Of a stretch of DNA of 48,130 nt, positions 7,007 to 15,986 are shown in pieces. Both the position numbers and the translations under genes were made by a program. Source of the stretch: an uncultured Duncaniella sp. (GTDB lineage Bacteria > Bacteroidota > Bacteroidia > Bacteroidales > Muribaculaceae); contig CAJUGS010000025.1 of the NCBI GenBank assembly GCA_910586305.1, forward strand, positions 1 through 48,130. The letters run 5' to 3'. The first letter of the stretch is position 1. Each line of letters starts with the position of its first letter. The notes beneath the pieces were generated by a model. That model saw only the letters and a program-made list of their open reading frames with translations. It made no database searches and had not been told where the DNA came from.

Positions 7007-7768
7007 TTATTTTTCGGGATAAGCAATTTTCAATGACTCTCCGATAAGAGCGATACCCTTGCTGAGAGTGATAGGTAGTTTCTGGTCTTCAGAGAAACCT
7101 ATTGTTTCTCCGTTATTTAATGTAACATCGTATTCAAGTATATAGGCGACCATATCCAGTACAAAATCCCTTATATCTCCGAGTGGGGCATTGGCGTAAA
7201 CCTCAATTTCCTCTTTACCGAATTTTCGCAGACCGTATGTATAAATTCCGGGGATATCGCCGTTACGGCAAATTCCAAACCATACCCAATCAAGAATCGG
7301 CAATTCATCATCACGGAGGCTTTGCGCAACCATGTGGTAGAATTGCGGCTCATATACCGCTCCGTCTGCGTAGACTGCAACGGCGTTTTTTTGCTTCAGG
7401 CAGGCATCTATGATTTTTGTTGTAACCTTAGCTTTTTCAATCAAATTGTTATTGGATCCTGTTACTGCAACAAGAATCTGTGCCTTATGAGATTTCGTCA
7501 CAGATTCCGCTTCTGGCCACATATAATTTGCGCGGGCATAGTCTTCTGCCTCTCCGTTAGGAATAGGGGCAGGTATGAATGAAACTGCGAGAAATCCGTC
7601 GCCAAACGTTTCTACTAATGTATCTGTTGAACAGGCATCTTCTTCTGTCGCAAAGTCGAGATCCCATTCATCCTTCATGTCTTTTACAAACTGGCGGGAA
7701 TCCCAGTCTGGCTCTGACAAAAGAACGAATGAGACAAAATTACCGAATTCTTTATTCTGTTCGCTCAT
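7007..7768 (-). CDS. DUF4261 domain-containing protein
   Basis: This 253-residue cytoplasmic protein opens with FVSFVLLSEPDWDSRQFVKD, the hallmark N-terminus of the DUF4261 family. Its C-terminal part GICRNGDIPGIYTYGLRKFG then LGDIRDFVLDMVAYILEYDV is the conserved DUF4261 region (about residues 165-235). The function of the family is not established. It is the first gene of the minus-strand operon, followed 25 bases later by the TPR gene. No clear TAnnTTTG promoter was found in the 90 bases upstream. DUF4261 proteins often occur near SMI1/SUFU-like or TPR proteins in accessory islands, and a similar setting is seen here. Confidence 0.75.
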   Translation of the reverse strand: MSEQNKEFGNFVSFVLLSEPDWDSRQFVKDMKDEWDLDFATEEDACSTDTLVETFGDGFLAVSFIPAPIPNGEAEDYARANYMWPEAESVTKSHKAQILVAVTGSNNNLIEKAKVTTKIIDACLKQKNAVAVYADGAVYEPQFYHMVAQSLRDDELPILDWVWFGICRNGDIPGIYTYGLRKFGKEEIEVYANAPLGDIRDFVLDMVAYILEYDVTLNNGETIGFSEDQKLPITLSKGIALIGESLKIAYPEK

Positions 7769-8118
7769 ATCCGGTGGTTTGAAATTCTAAATTGATTGAC
7801 TTTCTCTTTTGCGTACTATAAGGCAATAAAATATACAACAATCGCAACACCGGTAATTGTGTCTGAACCACACCAAATAGTCGGTTGATACAATCGAAGA
7901 ACTCCATGTTGAAACCGTGTTACATTTATTCGTAAAGTTAATAAAATATCTACACATAAGGTTGGTATTTAATCGGTTTTATGCAGCTTTATAGAACGAA
8001 AATAGACGGCAAGGACATTCTGAATGACTTATTTTGATAGGAATCCTTATCAAAAATACAGAAAGCCTCCAAAATCTCGTATATTTTGCGTAATTTCGCG
8101 ACAGATAATCTACAAATT
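7769..8118. other. Divergent intergenic region between the DUF4261 operon and folP
   Basis: This AT-rich 350-base gap separates the accessory operon (leftward) from the housekeeping run (rightward). No gene was found on either strand. It contains the inverted repeat at 8032-8055. A TAATTTCG box at 8091-8098 may serve as the folP -7 element, but no TTTG stands at the matching -33 position. Confidence 0.5.
8032..8055. promoter_or_regulatory. Inverted repeat upstream of folP
   Basis: TTTTGATA (8032-8039) is repeated inverted as TATCAAAA (8048-8055) around an 8-base centre. It could be an operator or a weak hairpin. It is about 65 bases before the folP ATG. No regulator is suggested by the sequence. 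Confidence 0.3.
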
Positions 8119-8961
8119 ATGTTTCGACCATTTTCACTAAATATCAATGGTTGCCTGAAGGGGTATAATCGGCCACAGGTAATGGGGATAATAAATGTCA
8201 CACCCGATTCCTTCTATGAAGGATCTCGCAATATCAATTGTCGCGATGTTGCGACTCGGGTAGAGCGGATGTTGGAGGATGGGGTAGACTTTATTGATCT
8301 TGGCGGGTATTCTTCAAGACCTGGGGGCGAATCGGTTTCCATTGAGGAGGAACTCAACCGGGTTAAGATTGGCTTGTCTGCAATACGATCTGTTTCTCGT
8401 GATATACCTGTATCTGTTGACACCTTCCGATCGGAAGTAGCAAGAAGAAGCATTGTGGAATGGGGTGCAGATATCATTAATGATATTTCAGGCGGAGACC
8501 TTGATACTGAAATGTTTGATACAATTTCAACATTAGGTGTGCCGTACATAATGATGCACATGAGAGGATGTCCTGAAAATATGCAGACATTTACAGATTA
8601 TAATGATGTTACATCAGATGTGACTCTCGAACTCTCTTTAAAACTGCAACGTCTTCGATTGCTTGGGGTATCTGATGTGATTATTGATCCAGGATTTGGA
8701 TTTAGTAAAACACTGGAGCAGAACTATGATCTATTGCGCCATTTAGATGTATTTACTGAAGCATTTGATGAACCTGTTCTCGTTGGTGTGTCTCGGAAAT
8801 CTATGATTTATAAAGCTCTTGGAATAAGCGCTGACGAGGCTCTAAATGGCACGACAGTACTGAATACTATTTCTCTTGTCGGTGGAGCTTCTTTCCTTCG
8901 AGTTCACGACGTTAAAGAAGCGGTTGAAGCCGTTAAATTATATACAAAATTAAATTTCTGA
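8119..8961 (+). CDS. folP: Dihydropteroate synthase
   Basis: This enzyme joins p-aminobenzoate to 6-hydroxymethyl-dihydropterin pyrophosphate to form dihydropteroate in folate synthesis, in the cytoplasm. The 280-residue protein has all the DHPS motifs in order: MGIINVTPDSFYEGS (about 22-36), DFIDLGGYSSRPGGESV, VSVDTFRSEVA, INDISGGD, MHMRG, IIDPGFGFSKT and VGVSRKSMIYK. I chose the ATG at 8119 rather than an upstream TTG at 8086 because family members begin shortly before the substrate-binding strand and because the TTG overlaps the likely -7 box. The cdaA GTG lies only two bases after the stop, so the two genes share a transcript, an arrangement common in Bacteroidales. The gene is more AT-rich than gyrB and rnr. 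Confidence 0.93.
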   Translation: MFRPFSLNINGCLKGYNRPQVMGIINVTPDSFYEGSRNINCRDVATRVERMLEDGVDFIDLGGYSSRPGGESVSIEEELNRVKIGLSAIRSVSRDIPVSVDTFRSEVARRSIVEWGADIINDISGGDLDTEMFDTISTLGVPYIMMHMRGCPENMQTFTDYNDVTSDVTLELSLKLQRLRLLGVSDVIIDPGFGFSKTLEQNYDLLRHLDVFTEAFDEPVLVGVSRKSMIYKALGISADEALNGTTVLNTISLVGGASFLRVHDVKEAVEAVKLYTKLNF

Positions 8962-8963
8962 CA

Positions 8964-9740
8964 GTGGAACAGTTTGGTCTGAAAGACGCATTCGACATAG
9001 CTATCGTGGCGCTCTTGCTTTTCTATCTATACAGGATTATGAAGGAGAGTGGCACCATTAATATATTCTTTGGTGTACTGGCTTTTATTGTTGTATGGGT
9101 TGTGACATCCCAAATCTTGGAACTGAAACTATTGGGCAGCATACTTGACCAATTCATGGGAATAGGTATGCTTGTACTCGTAATACTTTTTCAAGATCAG
9201 ATTAAGCGCTTTCTTGTGGAACTTGGTGATCACAAGCGTTGGCGTTTTTTGAAGAATCTGTTTAGGCACGACAAGGCAGCAGAAGGGTCAGATGCGAGAC
9301 GATACGTACTTCCTATCGTATATGCCTGCATGAATATGTCTAAGACTAAAACCGGCGCATTAATAGTGATACGTCAGGAGATGCCTCTCGAATCATATGA
9401 AAAGAGCGGTGATATAATCGATGCCGATATTAATTCAAGACTTATTGAGAATATTTTCTTTAAAAACTCGCCGTTACATGACGGGGCTATGATTATTGAC
9501 GGTACAAGAATCTGTAGTGCCGGATGTATACTTCCGGTGAGTCATGATAGAAATGTACCACGGGCTTTAGGGCTTCGACACAGATCGGCCCTTGGCATAT
9601 CGCAGGCCACAGATGCTTTTGCCATAGTGGTTTCGGAAGAGACAGGGAATATTTCGGTAGCCCACAAGGGGGCTCTCACTACGAGACTGAGTTCTGCTGA
9701 CCTTGAACATCGGCTTTCTCAGATTCTGGTCAAGGATTGA
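8964..9740 (+). CDS. cdaA: Membrane diadenylate cyclase (c-di-AMP synthase)
   Basis: This enzyme condenses two ATP into cyclic di-AMP, a second messenger usually tied to osmotic and cell-wall homeostasis. It is a 258-residue protein with three N-terminal membrane helices (about residues 10-27, 33-52 and 60-80), followed by the DAC domain. The DGA motif starts at residue 173 (SPLHDGAMII) and the RHR motif is near 204-206 (LGLRHRSALG). Both are needed for catalysis and both are intact. The start is GTG, two bases after the folP stop; starting further in would lose the first membrane helix. Usual CdaA length is about 250-275. No cdaR-like gene follows. Confidence 0.92.
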   Translation: MEQFGLKDAFDIAIVALLLFYLYRIMKESGTINIFFGVLAFIVVWVVTSQILELKLLGSILDQFMGIGMLVLVILFQDQIKRFLVELGDHKRWRFLKNLFRHDKAAEGSDARRYVLPIVYACMNMSKTKTGALIVIRQEMPLESYEKSGDIIDADINSRLIENIFFKNSPLHDGAMIIDGTRICSAGCILPVSHDRNVPRALGLRHRSALGISQATDAFAIVVSEETGNISVAHKGALTTRLSSADLEHRLSQILVKD

Positions 9741-9836
9741 ATTCGAGCCTCTCTGCCGACGCGTATGGCAGGTAGGATAGGGGGCTACTGCCAACGCTGA
9801 AGTTGAGCGTAAATCCACAGAAACAAACGCTCCTAT

Positions 9837-9867
9837 TTTGCTGTTACGAAAAAAAAACGTAATTTTG
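9837..9867 (+). promoter_or_regulatory. gyrB promoter
   Basis: TTTG at 9837-9840 is followed after 19 bases by TAATTTTG at 9860-9867. Both boxes match the Bacteroidota primary sigma factor consensus exactly. Transcription would begin about 70 bases before the gyrB ATG. Confidence 0.75.
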
Positions 9868-9943
9868 TATGCTCATAGGCTCGTATTGACCATAGTGTCA
9901 TACGTAGCAAGCAGTAAAATTTTGAATAATCATTTATCACGCA

Positions 9944-11887
9944 ATGTCAGCAGAAGATAAAGAGAAACAACACGAATATAGCGCGAGCAATATCCAAGTG
10001 CTCGAAGGCCTTGAAGCAGTAAGGAAACGTCCTGCCATGTACATTGGAGATATCAGCGCCAAAGGTCTGCACCATCTTGTGTATGAGGTGGTCGACAACT
10101 CCATTGACGAGGCCTTGGCCGGATATGCCACGCACATTGAGGTAACAATCAACCCTGACAACTCAATTACAGTTGTCGACAATGGACGCGGTATCCCTGT
10201 GGATATGCATGAAAAAGAGCATAAGAGCGCGCTTGAAGTCGTACTGACTGTACTCCATGCCGGTGGCAAATTTGACAAGGGATCCTATAAGGTATCCGGT
10301 GGTTTGCATGGCGTCGGCGTCAGCTGTGTTAATGCTTTGTCTACCTATCTTCGCGCAGAAGTGCGTCGTGATGGCAAGATATATATGCAGGAGTATTCCT
10401 GTGGAAAGGCAACTTCGGACCTCAAGGTAATCGGAGAAAGCAATGAGACCGGTACAACGGTTACATTCAAGCCGGACGCATCGATCTTTACAGAAACAGT
10501 CTACGACTACAACACCCTGTCGGTTAGACTTAGAGATTTGGCATTTCTCAACGCCGGTATTACACTCTCACTTACTGACAAACGACAGATTGATGCTGAA
10601 GGAAATCCGAAAAAAGATGTGTTTTATTCAAAGGATGGTCTTCGGGAGTTTGTTCAGTATATTGATGCCAGCAAGGAATCTCTCATAAACGATGTGATAC
10701 ATCTCAACACTGAACGCCAAGGCATTCCGGTTGAGGTCGCTCTCACATACAATACCACATTCAATGAGAATGTGCATTCATTTGTCAATAATATCAACAC
10801 TATTGAAGGAGGTACGCACCTCAGCGGATTCCGTCGTGGTCTGACATCTACCTTAAAAAAATATGCGGAGGACAACAAACTTTTTGACAAAGTCAAAGTT
10901 GAAGTAAGTGGCGATGACTTCCGTGAAGGTCTAACTGCCGTCATCTCCGTTAAAGTACTCGAACCTCAGTTTGAAGGCCAGACTAAGACCAAGCTTGGCA
11001 ACAGTGAAGTCGCCGGCGCTGTTTCTTCTGCTGTAAGCGAGGCTTTGCGCTATTATCTTGAGGAGCATCCCAAACAGGCTAAGACCATTGTGGAAAAGGT
11101 TGCACTTGCAGCTCAAGCCCGCCATGCCGCATACAATGCGCGAAATAAGATTCTTCGCAAATCGCCCCTTGCCGGTGGTGGCCTTCCCGGGAAACTTGCC
11201 GACTGTTCATCTCGCCACGCGGAAGATTGCGAACTTTTCCTTGTCGAGGGTGACTCGGCAGGTGGTACAGCAAAACAGGGCCGTGACCGTACATTCCAGG
11301 CTATTCTACCTTTGCGCGGTAAGATTCTGAATGTCGAGAAGGCTATGGACCACAAGATTCTTGACAACCAGGAAATCCAAAGTCTTTACCGCGCTATGAG
11401 GGTAAGCATTGGAACCGAAGAGGATCCCATGGCTATCAATATATCCCGTCTGGCTTACCACAAAATAATAATCATGACTGATGCGGATGTCGATGGAAGC
11501 CACATTGCCACTCTTCTGATGACATTCTTCTTCCGCCGGATGCGTCCGGTGATTGAAAACGGATATCTCTACCTCGCCACTCCTCCGCTCTACAAATGTA
11601 GCCGAGGGAAAGTGGAAGAGTATTGCTGGACTGATGCCCAAGTACAACAATTCATCGCTGTTAATGGCGAAAAAACCAAGGTGCAGCGATACAAAGGTCT
11701 TGGCGAGATGTCAGCCGAGGAGTTGCGCGACACCACGATGGATCCCGAACAGCGACTTCTGAAAAGGGTTACAATCACTGATGCTGCTGAAGCAGACCGC
11801 ATCTTCTCAATGCTCATGGGTGAGGATGTAGGACCTCGTCGCGACTTCATTGAAACCAATGCTAATTATGCAAATATAGATGCATGA
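9944..11887 (+). CDS. gyrB: DNA gyrase subunit B
   Basis: This is the ATPase subunit of DNA gyrase, which introduces negative supercoils together with GyrA. The 647-residue protein has the GHKL ATP-binding site (YEVVDNSIDEALAG, DNGRGIPV and GGLHGVGVSCVNALS). The transducer domain follows, then the Toprim domain with EGDSAGGTAKQGRDR (about residue 434), LPLRGKILNVEKA and the metal-binding TDADVDGSHI (about 512-521). The C-terminal GyrB tail carries QRYKGLGEMSAEELRDTTMD. GyrB is favoured over ParE by the length and by QRYKGLGEM/TTMDP sequence. It has its own promoter and a hairpin downstream. Partner gyrA is not in this window. The gene is complete and unremarkable. Confidence 0.95.
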   Translation: MSAEDKEKQHEYSASNIQVLEGLEAVRKRPAMYIGDISAKGLHHLVYEVVDNSIDEALAGYATHIEVTINPDNSITVVDNGRGIPVDMHEKEHKSALEVVLTVLHAGGKFDKGSYKVSGGLHGVGVSCVNALSTYLRAEVRRDGKIYMQEYSCGKATSDLKVIGESNETGTTVTFKPDASIFTETVYDYNTLSVRLRDLAFLNAGITLSLTDKRQIDAEGNPKKDVFYSKDGLREFVQYIDASKESLINDVIHLNTERQGIPVEVALTYNTTFNENVHSFVNNINTIEGGTHLSGFRRGLTSTLKKYAEDNKLFDKVKVEVSGDDFREGLTAVISVKVLEPQFEGQTKTKLGNSEVAGAVSSAVSEALRYYLEEHPKQAKTIVEKVALAAQARHAAYNARNKILRKSPLAGGGLPGKLADCSSRHAEDCELFLVEGDSAGGTAKQGRDRTFQAILPLRGKILNVEKAMDHKILDNQEIQSLYRAMRVSIGTEEDPMAINISRLAYHKIIIMTDADVDGSHIATLLMTFFFRRMRPVIENGYLYLATPPLYKCSRGKVEEYCWTDAQVQQFIAVNGEKTKVQRYKGLGEMSAEELRDTTMDPEQRLLKRVTITDAAEADRIFSMLMGEDVGPRRDFIETNANYANIDA

Positions 11888-11916
11888 TTTTTTCATTGAC
11901 TCTGTAAACTTTATCG

Positions 11917-11946
11917 TGCCTTTTTGCCTTATATAGGAAAAAGGCA
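11917..11946 (+). terminator. Hairpin between gyrB and rnr, probable terminator
   Basis: TGCCTTTTT (11917-11925) and AAAAAGGCA (11938-11946) are perfectly complementary around a 12-base centre, followed by TTTT. It lies 30 bases after the gyrB stop and 20 bases before the rnr ATG. It probably ends gyrB transcription at least partly. Confidence 0.55.
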
Positions 11947-11966
11947 TTTTCTCTAAAATCATCACT

Positions 11967-14213
11967 ATGGCCAAATCTTCAAGCAAACCTGCCGAAAGCC
12001 GTGCTCAGTCTACACTCGAAGTGAGAGTGGACGAATTTGTAGCACAGCAGAAAAACAATACATACAATTACAAGCAGGTGGCTCATGCCATCGGAGCAAA
12101 GACTGCTACACAGCAGCGTAACATAGCTCTAATGCTTGTCGAAAAAGCTTTTAACGGCGAAATTATTGAAGTCTCGCCTGGTAAGTATAAATCACCACAG
12201 CGAGGCAATGAAGCTGTTGGAGTATTCGTCAGACGTAGCAACGGAAAGAATTCTGTTGTGACAGAATCTGACGGAGAGACAATCTTCGTGGCTGAACGCA
12301 AGTCCATGCACGCTCTCAACGGCGATATTGTTCGTGTTAATATCGCCGCTCACCGTCGTGGCGCAGAGACAGAGGCAGAGGTCATAGAGATAATCGAGAA
12401 AAAGGAACAGACCTTTATTGGCACACTTAAGGTTGATCGCCATTTCGGCTATCTACTCACCGACAGCAAATTTCTTGCGACGGATATATTCATTCCCAAG
12501 TCAAAACTAAAGGGAGGACAGACCGGCGACAAGGCCGTGGTGCGCATCACTGAATGGAAGGATGACATGAAAAATCCAAGTGGTGAGGTTGTTGATATTT
12601 TAGGGAAAGCCGGAGAGAATACAGCAGAGATTCACGCAATTCTTGCTGAGTTCGGATTACCCTACACTTATCCTCAAGCAGTAGAGAATGCCGCCAATAA
12701 GATTGATGCCGGGATTACAGATGAGGTTGTATCCCAGCGTATTGATATGCGAGATGTACTCACATTCACCATCGACCCACACGATGCGAAGGATTTTGAC
12801 GATGCCTTGTCGTTCAAAGCTCTTCCGAATGGAAGATATGAGATTGGCGTACATATTGCCGATGTGACACACTATGTTCGTCCAGACTCGGTTATTGATA
12901 AAGAAGCTCAAAAAAGAGCTACTTCCGTCTATCTTGTCGACAGGGTAGTGCCGATGCTACCGGAGCACCTCTGCAACGGGATCTGCTCTCTTCGCCCTGA
13001 TGAAGATAAACTCGCATTTTCCGTCATATTTGAAATGGACAATGAAGCCCGTGTCCATGATGCGAAAATAGCACGTACTGTTATTCGTTCGAATCGACGC
13101 TTCTCTTATGAAGAAGCACAGAGTGTGATTGAGACAGGCATGGGTGATTGCGTGGAAGCGATTCTGAAACTTGATTCTCTTGCCAAGGAGCTGCGACGCT
13201 GTCGTTACGAAGAGGGATCGGTGGATTTCGACAGAGCGGAGGTCAAGTTTGATATTACTCCAGACGGAACGCCCACAGGCGTTTATTTTAAGGTTTCCAA
13301 AGACGCAAACAAGCTCATTGAGGAGTTCATGCTTCTTGCTAACCGCACTGTTGCCACATATATAGGTAAGCCACGGGACCGAAAGAAACCTAAGGCGTTT
13401 GTATATCGTGTACATGATGTCCCCGATCCTCAGCGCTTGGCCGATCTTGCGGCTATTGCGCGAGCATTCGGCTACAAGGTTAAAGCCTCTGGAACACCAC
13501 GGGAGATAAACCGGTCCATAAACAAGATGCTTGCCGAAGTAAAAGGAAAAGGTGAGGAAAACTATCTTGCCACATTGGCCATTCGTTCGATGGCTAAGGC
13601 CATATATTCTACTGATAATGTTGGGCATTATGGCCTTGGATTTGAATATTACACCCATTTCACATCACCGATTCGACGTTATCCTGACATGATGGTGCAT
13701 CGTCTTCTTGAACGCTATCTTGCCGGAGGACGCAGTGTGAATCTGCAGAAACTCGAGAATCAATGCAAGCATTCAAGCGAGATGGAACAACTTGCAGCAA
13801 ATGCCGAACGTTCGTCGATTAAATACAAACAGGTGGAGTATATGCAGTCACATCTTGGAGAATCTTTCTCCGGAATCATATCCGGTGTGACGGAATGGGG
13901 CCTTTATGTGGAACTCAACGACAATCTTTGCGAAGGACTTGTGCCTATGCGCGATCTTGCCGATGACTTTTATGATTTCGATGAGAAAAACCACTGTCTT
14001 ATTGGGCGACGTCATAATCATCGTTACCGCCTTGGCGACAATGTCGATATCAAGGTAGCTCGTGCTGACCTTGAAAAGAAACAATTGGATTTTGTTTTGC
14101 TTGATGACAAGGGAAATGCGCTTCGAGGAGAAGACTATATGGGCAAAAAGGGCTCTCCCAAAGCTGTATTGTCACAGCAACATCACGGCAAAAAGAAGCG
14201 TCGTCGCAAATAA
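11967..14213 (+). CDS. rnr: Ribonuclease R (3'-5' exoribonuclease)
   Basis: This processive exonuclease degrades structured RNA and takes part in rRNA and mRNA turnover. The 748-residue protein is in the normal size range. It has an N-terminal helix-turn-helix-like segment and two cold-shock/OB domains (about 60-225). The RNB catalytic domain contains FTIDPHDAKDFDDALSF (about residues 270-287), which supplies the clustered aspartates, and HYGLGFEYYTHFTSPIRRYP (about 551-570). A C-terminal S1 domain (GIISGVTEWGLYVELNDN) and a Lys/Arg tail typical of RNase R complete it. It begins 20 bases after a hairpin and is followed 12 bases later by the prenyl synthase gene. Confidence 0.94.
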   Translation: MAKSSSKPAESRAQSTLEVRVDEFVAQQKNNTYNYKQVAHAIGAKTATQQRNIALMLVEKAFNGEIIEVSPGKYKSPQRGNEAVGVFVRRSNGKNSVVTESDGETIFVAERKSMHALNGDIVRVNIAAHRRGAETEAEVIEIIEKKEQTFIGTLKVDRHFGYLLTDSKFLATDIFIPKSKLKGGQTGDKAVVRITEWKDDMKNPSGEVVDILGKAGENTAEIHAILAEFGLPYTYPQAVENAANKIDAGITDEVVSQRIDMRDVLTFTIDPHDAKDFDDALSFKALPNGRYEIGVHIADVTHYVRPDSVIDKEAQKRATSVYLVDRVVPMLPEHLCNGICSLRPDEDKLAFSVIFEMDNEARVHDAKIARTVIRSNRRFSYEEAQSVIETGMGDCVEAILKLDSLAKELRRCRYEEGSVDFDRAEVKFDITPDGTPTGVYFKVSKDANKLIEEFMLLANRTVATYIGKPRDRKKPKAFVYRVHDVPDPQRLADLAAIARAFGYKVKASGTPREINRSINKMLAEVKGKGEENYLATLAIRSMAKAIYSTDNVGHYGLGFEYYTHFTSPIRRYPDMMVHRLLERYLAGGRSVNLQKLENQCKHSSEMEQLAANAERSSIKYKQVEYMQSHLGESFSGIISGVTEWGLYVELNDNLCEGLVPMRDLADDFYDFDEKNHCLIGRRHNHRYRLGDNVDIKVARADLEKKQLDFVLLDDKGNALRGEDYMGKKGSPKAVLSQQHHGKKKRRRK

Positions 14214-14225
14214 TACCCATTTATC

Positions 14226-15188
14226 ATGAAAGAATATAACGATTATCTTGAATTAGTAAATACTGCATTGTCAAACCTTCGTCTGCCTAAACAGCCGGAG
14301 GGTTTGTATGCCCCTATAACATATACTCTTGACTGTGGCGGAAAACGTATCCGTCCTGTACTGGCTCTTGCCGCGTGCGAGGCTCTTGGCGCTGACCCGA
14401 TGTCGGCAATTCACCAGGCTGTTGCAGTGGAAATGTTCCATAACTTCACGCTTCTCCATGATGATGTCATGGACAATGCAGATGTGCGTCGCGGACGTCC
14501 GACAGTACATAAAAAATGGAATGAAGAAACGGCAATTATTTCAGGTGACGCTATGTTGACAACAGCAACGATGCTTCTTGCTATAAAAGCAGGTTCCCAT
14601 CTTGCTCAAGCTCTTGAACTGTTCAACGGCACAGCCATGAACATATACGAGGGACAGCAGCTCGACATGGACTTTGAAAACCGTTGCGATGTTACTGTCG
14701 AGGAATATATGGAGATGATTCGCCTCAAGACGTCTGTCCTTTTGGGTTGTGCCTGTGGTATGGGAGCTTTGATGGCTGATGCCACATTTGAAACCCAATT
14801 GAAATTTTTTGAATATGGAGTCAATCTTGGACTCGCTTTCCAGCTCCAAGATGACTATCTTGACACTTATGGTGATCCTGCCACCTTCGGAAAAGCTATT
14901 GGTGGTGACATCCTCAACGACAAAAAGACATGGCTCTTTATCATGGCTTTAAACGAGGACAAGAGTGGAGTTGTCAAGTTCCTGATAGGGCAGACCGACT
15001 CTCCGTCCGAAAAAATAGAAGCTGTAAAAGCTGTGTACAACGAACTTGGTCTACCGGAACGTATACACGAACTTATCAGTGCATACATTGACTCAGCTGT
15101 AAAATGCCTTGATTCACTTGCGCTTCAACCTGAAGCAAGAGCGTTTTTCATGGATCTTGCATTGAAGTCGGCCACCCGCGAAAAGTAG
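14226..15188 (+). CDS. Polyprenyl (probably farnesyl/geranylgeranyl) diphosphate synthase
   Basis: This enzyme adds isopentenyl diphosphate units to an allylic primer. The 320-residue protein has the first aspartate-rich motif DDVMD at 79-83 (LLHDDVMDNADVRRGRP) and the second FQLQDDYLD near 219-229. A large residue, F74, sits five positions before the first motif. In this family that tends to limit products to short chains, so a C15-C20 product is suggested, not proven. The gene lies 12 bases after rnr and 2 bases before tatD, with all reading the same way. It could equally be annotated simply as a polyprenyl synthetase. Confidence 0.88.
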   Translation: MKEYNDYLELVNTALSNLRLPKQPEGLYAPITYTLDCGGKRIRPVLALAACEALGADPMSAIHQAVAVEMFHNFTLLHDDVMDNADVRRGRPTVHKKWNEETAIISGDAMLTTATMLLAIKAGSHLAQALELFNGTAMNIYEGQQLDMDFENRCDVTVEEYMEMIRLKTSVLLGCACGMGALMADATFETQLKFFEYGVNLGLAFQLQDDYLDTYGDPATFGKAIGGDILNDKKTWLFIMALNEDKSGVVKFLIGQTDSPSEKIEAVKAVYNELGLPERIHELISAYIDSAVKCLDSLALQPEARAFFMDLALKSATREK

Positions 15189-15190
15189 AG

Positions 15191-15964
15191 ATGATAGTTG
15201 ACACTCACACACATTTATATCTTCCGGAATTCAATCATGACAGAGAAGCAGCTGTCAGACGAGCTTTGGAAAGTGGGGTCGGGAAAATGATTCTTCCTAA
15301 TGTCGACGAATCTACTGTGGCATTGATGAAAGAACTTCATGACTCATTCCCTGAGTGTATGTATATGGCAATGGGACTTCATCCGACAGAAGTAGGGGAG
15401 TCCTATGAATCCGATATGGCTTTTGTGGAAAGTGAGTTTGCCAATCGGAGTGAAAATTATGTCGCAGTGGGTGAAATTGGCATCGATTTGTATTGGGATA
15501 AGACATATCTGAATGAGCAAATCGAAGTGTTCTCAAAACAAATTGACATTGCTATTAATCATTCACTCCCGGTCATAATACATTGTCGCGAGGGCCTTAA
15601 AGAAGTTCTTAGAGTACTTGCTGACAAAAAGAAAGTACCGCAAGGTGTGTTTCATAGCTTTGGCGGAACAGTGGAAGATGTGAAGGCCATCCGATCAGTA
15701 GGCGATTTCTACTTTGGAATCAATGGAATTGTTACATTCAAGAATTCTCAGCTTGGCAATGTGTTGCCGGAAATCGGGCTTGAAAGATTGCTTATCGAGA
15801 CCGATTCTCCGTATCTTTCGCCTGTGCCATACAGAGGTAAACGAAATGAGAGTTCCTACATAGTGCATACAGCTCAGAAAATTGCAAATGTATTGAATGT
15901 CCCGTTCGAAGAAGTCGCTAAGGCTACATCTGAAAATGCGTTTCGCCTATTTGCGATATCGTAA
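15191..15964 (+). CDS. tatD: TatD-family metal-dependent hydrolase / 3'-5' DNase
   Basis: This 257-residue protein has an amidohydrolase TIM barrel. The metal ligands are visible as VDTHTHLYLP (His5 and His7 region), GEIGIDLYWD, PVIIHCREG, FHSFGG and LIETDSPYLSPV. Family members are exonucleases acting on single-stranded DNA or D-aminoacyl-tRNA-linked substrates, and the exact role here is not shown. The ATG is 2 bases after the prenyl synthase stop. It is followed 22 bases later by a secreted peptidase gene. Confidence 0.88.
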   Translation: MIVDTHTHLYLPEFNHDREAAVRRALESGVGKMILPNVDESTVALMKELHDSFPECMYMAMGLHPTEVGESYESDMAFVESEFANRSENYVAVGEIGIDLYWDKTYLNEQIEVFSKQIDIAINHSLPVIIHCREGLKEVLRVLADKKKVPQGVFHSFGGTVEDVKAIRSVGDFYFGINGIVTFKNSQLGNVLPEIGLERLLIETDSPYLSPVPYRGKRNESSYIVHTAQKIANVLNVPFEEVAKATSENAFRLFAIS

Positions 15965-15986
15965 ATCACGTCATTAACTTTATCCT

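Noticed and set aside
12957..13658. 233-residue open frame antisense to rnr
   Set aside because: Shadow of the strongly coding RNase R gene, with no family features and an implausible composition.
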